7,886 nucleotides of DNA, taken from assembly GCA_037969155.1 (NCBI GenBank), contig JBBKWW010000055.1, positions 1-7,886 of the forward strand. The letters run 5' to 3'. Shown here piece after piece: positions 7,043 through 7,886 of the stretch. Position 1 is the stretch's first letter. Every line of letters begins with the position of its first letter. Below the pieces are notes generated by a model, which saw only the letters and a program-made list of their open reading frames with translations, was not told the origin of the DNA and ran no database searches. This stretch comes from JAYXXU01 sp037969155 (GTDB lineage Bacteria > Pseudomonadota > Gammaproteobacteria > Pseudomonadales > Moraxellaceae). The translations under genes were made by a program, and so were the position numbers.

Positions 7043-7082
7043 TTGGCGGTGCTTTGCATAATTTTGCTTGTACTTATCGGAC

Positions 7083-7143
7083 GTGCATTTTATCGTCAGC
7101 GCTGCACAGCCATGGCGTATGTCATAGACTGTAGCTGCTGTGC
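7083..7143 (+). repeat. overlapping inverted repeats just upstream of the sigma gene
   Basis: GCACAGC (7104-7110) and GCTGTGC (7137-7143) are exact reverse complements, ending 40 bases before the sigma start codon. GTGCA (7083-7087) and TGCAC (7103-7107) form a second pair that shares bases with the first, so only one stem can form at a time. They may be a leader structure or a regulator's binding site. Confidence 0.35.
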
Positions 7144-7175
7144 GTGGATAGCACACCCCCAATAACCAAGACCGG

Positions 7176-7187
7176 ATGGCCAAATGA
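7176..7187 (+). other. three-codon minimal reading frame overlapping the sigma start
   Basis: ATG GCC AAA TGA reads as Met-Ala-Lys-stop, and its TGA overlaps the sigma ATG at 7184-7186. If translated, it would place a terminating ribosome exactly on the sigma start. It has no Shine-Dalgarno of its own and may be chance. Confidence 0.2.
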
Positions 7188-7735
7188 CTGTTGCATTCCC
7201 CCCTGATGAGCGCGTGCTGCTGCTGAAAGTCAGCCGAGGCGATAAAATTGCGTTTCGCCAATTATATGAACAGGTTTCACCGCTGCTATATGCCGTCGCA
7301 CTGCGTTTATTGAAGCGCCGTGAGGCCGCTGAAGAAGTGGTGCAAGATGTGTTTTTGACGTTATGGCATGCCGCTGATCAATACGATGTCAGTCGTGGCT
7401 CAGTCAAAACATGGCTATCCACCATCACCCGTAACCGCTGTATTGATCGATTACGTCGGCAGCCTGCGGCATATCTTGAGCAAGACATCGATGAACTGAC
7501 CGCCGATGAGCAAGATGATCCGCTCAATCAGGCGTTAAGCAAAGAGGATGTGGCGCTGTTAACCGAATGCTTTGACACACTAGACGAACAGCAACGACGC
7601 TGTGTTTCACTGGCTTTTTTTGATGGCATGACCCATCAACAAGTCGCCACGTCACTCGAAGTTCCCCTCGGCTCTGCAAAAACGTGGATTCGACGTGGAC
7701 TGAATGTCCTAAAAAAATGTATGGGGGTCGCATGA
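7184..7735 (+). CDS. ECF-type RNA polymerase sigma factor, 183 aa
   Basis: A group 4 (ECF) sigma-70 factor of normal length, which directs RNA polymerase to a small stress regulon. Region 2 spans about residues 22-92: FRQLYEQVSPLLY, then EEVVQDVFLTLWHAA (region 2.2, core binding) and the -10 recognition part with KTWLSTITRNRCIDRLRR. Region 4 spans about 124-178: CFDTLDEQQRRCVSL, then a helix-turn-helix with MTHQQVATSLEVPLGSAKTWIRRGL for -35 recognition. The linker at 98-118 is acidic. The start is fixed: a TAA at 7163-7165 closes the frame upstream and no earlier start codon exists. The Shine-Dalgarno is poor (GGATGG only four bases away). Its stop overlaps the next gene's ATG as ATGA, so translation of sigma and anti-sigma is probably coupled. 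The pattern resembles factors paired with RskA-type anti-sigma proteins. The target promoters are unknown, and I saw no obvious autoregulated promoter upstream. Confidence 0.95.
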   Translation: MTVAFPPDERVLLLKVSRGDKIAFRQLYEQVSPLLYAVALRLLKRREAAEEVVQDVFLTLWHAADQYDVSRGSVKTWLSTITRNRCIDRLRRQPAAYLEQDIDELTADEQDDPLNQALSKEDVALLTECFDTLDEQQRRCVSLAFFDGMTHQQVATSLEVPLGSAKTWIRRGLNVLKKCMGVA

Positions 7736-7886
7736 GCCTATCCGAAAGCAATACCGCAACTGACTATCCGCTCAGTCTTATCGCTGCACAATATGTGCTG
7801 GGGGTATTGTCGGCCTCCGCGCGTGCGCAGGTGCAAACACGGATGCTACATGACATCGCCTTGCGTGACTCGGTCTATCAGTGGGA
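7732..7886 (+). CDS. anti-sigma factor, RskA-like, N-terminal part (cut by window edge)
   Basis: The ATG at 7732 overlaps the sigma stop (ATGA), and the frame stays open to the window edge, giving 51 residues. Residues 17-27 (IAAQYVLGVLS) followed by ARAQVQTRML, LRDSVYQW and the edge fit the N-terminal anti-sigma domain seen in RskA-like proteins. There the usual pattern is A-x-Y-V-L-G-x-L, R-x-x-x-x-R and then a conserved Trp. This domain binds and holds the ECF sigma factor at the membrane. The membrane helix and the C-terminal extracytoplasmic domain expected in the family would lie beyond the window, so the signal sensed cannot be inferred. The gene order sigma then anti-sigma in one transcript is the usual one for this class. 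Confidence 0.85.
   Translation, partial: MSLSESNTATDYPLSLIAAQYVLGVLSASARAQVQTRMLHDIALRDSVYQW

Larger units (their letters stand above)
6664..7183. other. intergenic region between divergent ygiQ and sigma-factor genes
   Basis: About 520 bases without a credible gene. Open frames here are short, lack ribosome-binding sites and look like chance. Part of it nearest ygiQ holds a candidate ygiQ promoter. The rest (about 6840-7145) is dense in perfect short inverted repeats, several of which exclude one another, and ends in the start region of the sigma gene. TTGAGC or its complement GCTCAA occurs at 6803-6808, 6915-6920, 6944-6949 and 6954-6959, with a related CTTGAG at 6929-6934. I found no convincing promoter for the sigma gene and no tRNA. 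Confidence 0.8.

Noticed and set aside
7040..7261. 73-codon minus-strand open frame overlapping the sigma start
   Set aside because: It overlaps the sigma gene antisense, has no recognisable domain and no ribosome-binding site, so it is likely chance.

Overview
The window looks like an ordinary chromosomal segment of a Gammaproteobacterium with roughly balanced base composition. The YgiQ protein matches the E. coli protein closely, including the spacing of both cysteine clusters, as far as I can recall that sequence. Together with the other genes this suggests a Moraxellaceae-like or related lineage. That placement is an impression from protein style, not a computed result.

Layout from left to right. 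(1) The left edge carries a possible tail of an upstream gene and a small plus-strand gene for an 84-residue protein of unknown function. (2) A 71-base gap between convergent genes holds about six copies of the hexamer TGTAGT. (3) Three genes run leftwards on the minus strand. Rightmost, and first in the direction of reading, is a YgiQ-family radical SAM protein. Next is a CHASE4-HAMP-GGDEF-EAL membrane protein of cyclic-di-GMP metabolism, and then a 464-residue protein ending in a SEC-C zinc motif. Spacers of 119 to 140 bases containing hairpins separate them, so a single tight operon is not indicated. (4) A gap of about 500 bases lies between the divergent ygiQ and sigma-factor genes and is unusually rich in perfect inverted repeats. 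(5) On the right an ECF sigma factor runs on the plus strand, overlapping by ATGA the start of an anti-sigma factor that is cut by the window edge.

Functionally, the only clear working pair is the sigma/anti-sigma module, which should respond to an envelope or oxidative signal. The CHASE4 protein is a second, independent periplasmic sensor whose output is cyclic-di-GMP. No mobile element, CRISPR array, tRNA or rRNA was seen. The part that known genes explain least is the structured gap at about 6840 to 7145. Several short stems and at least two sets of mutually exclusive pairings sit there, upstream of the sigma gene. It could be a small RNA, an attenuating leader, or only a cluster of operator-like palindromes; the sequence alone does not decide.
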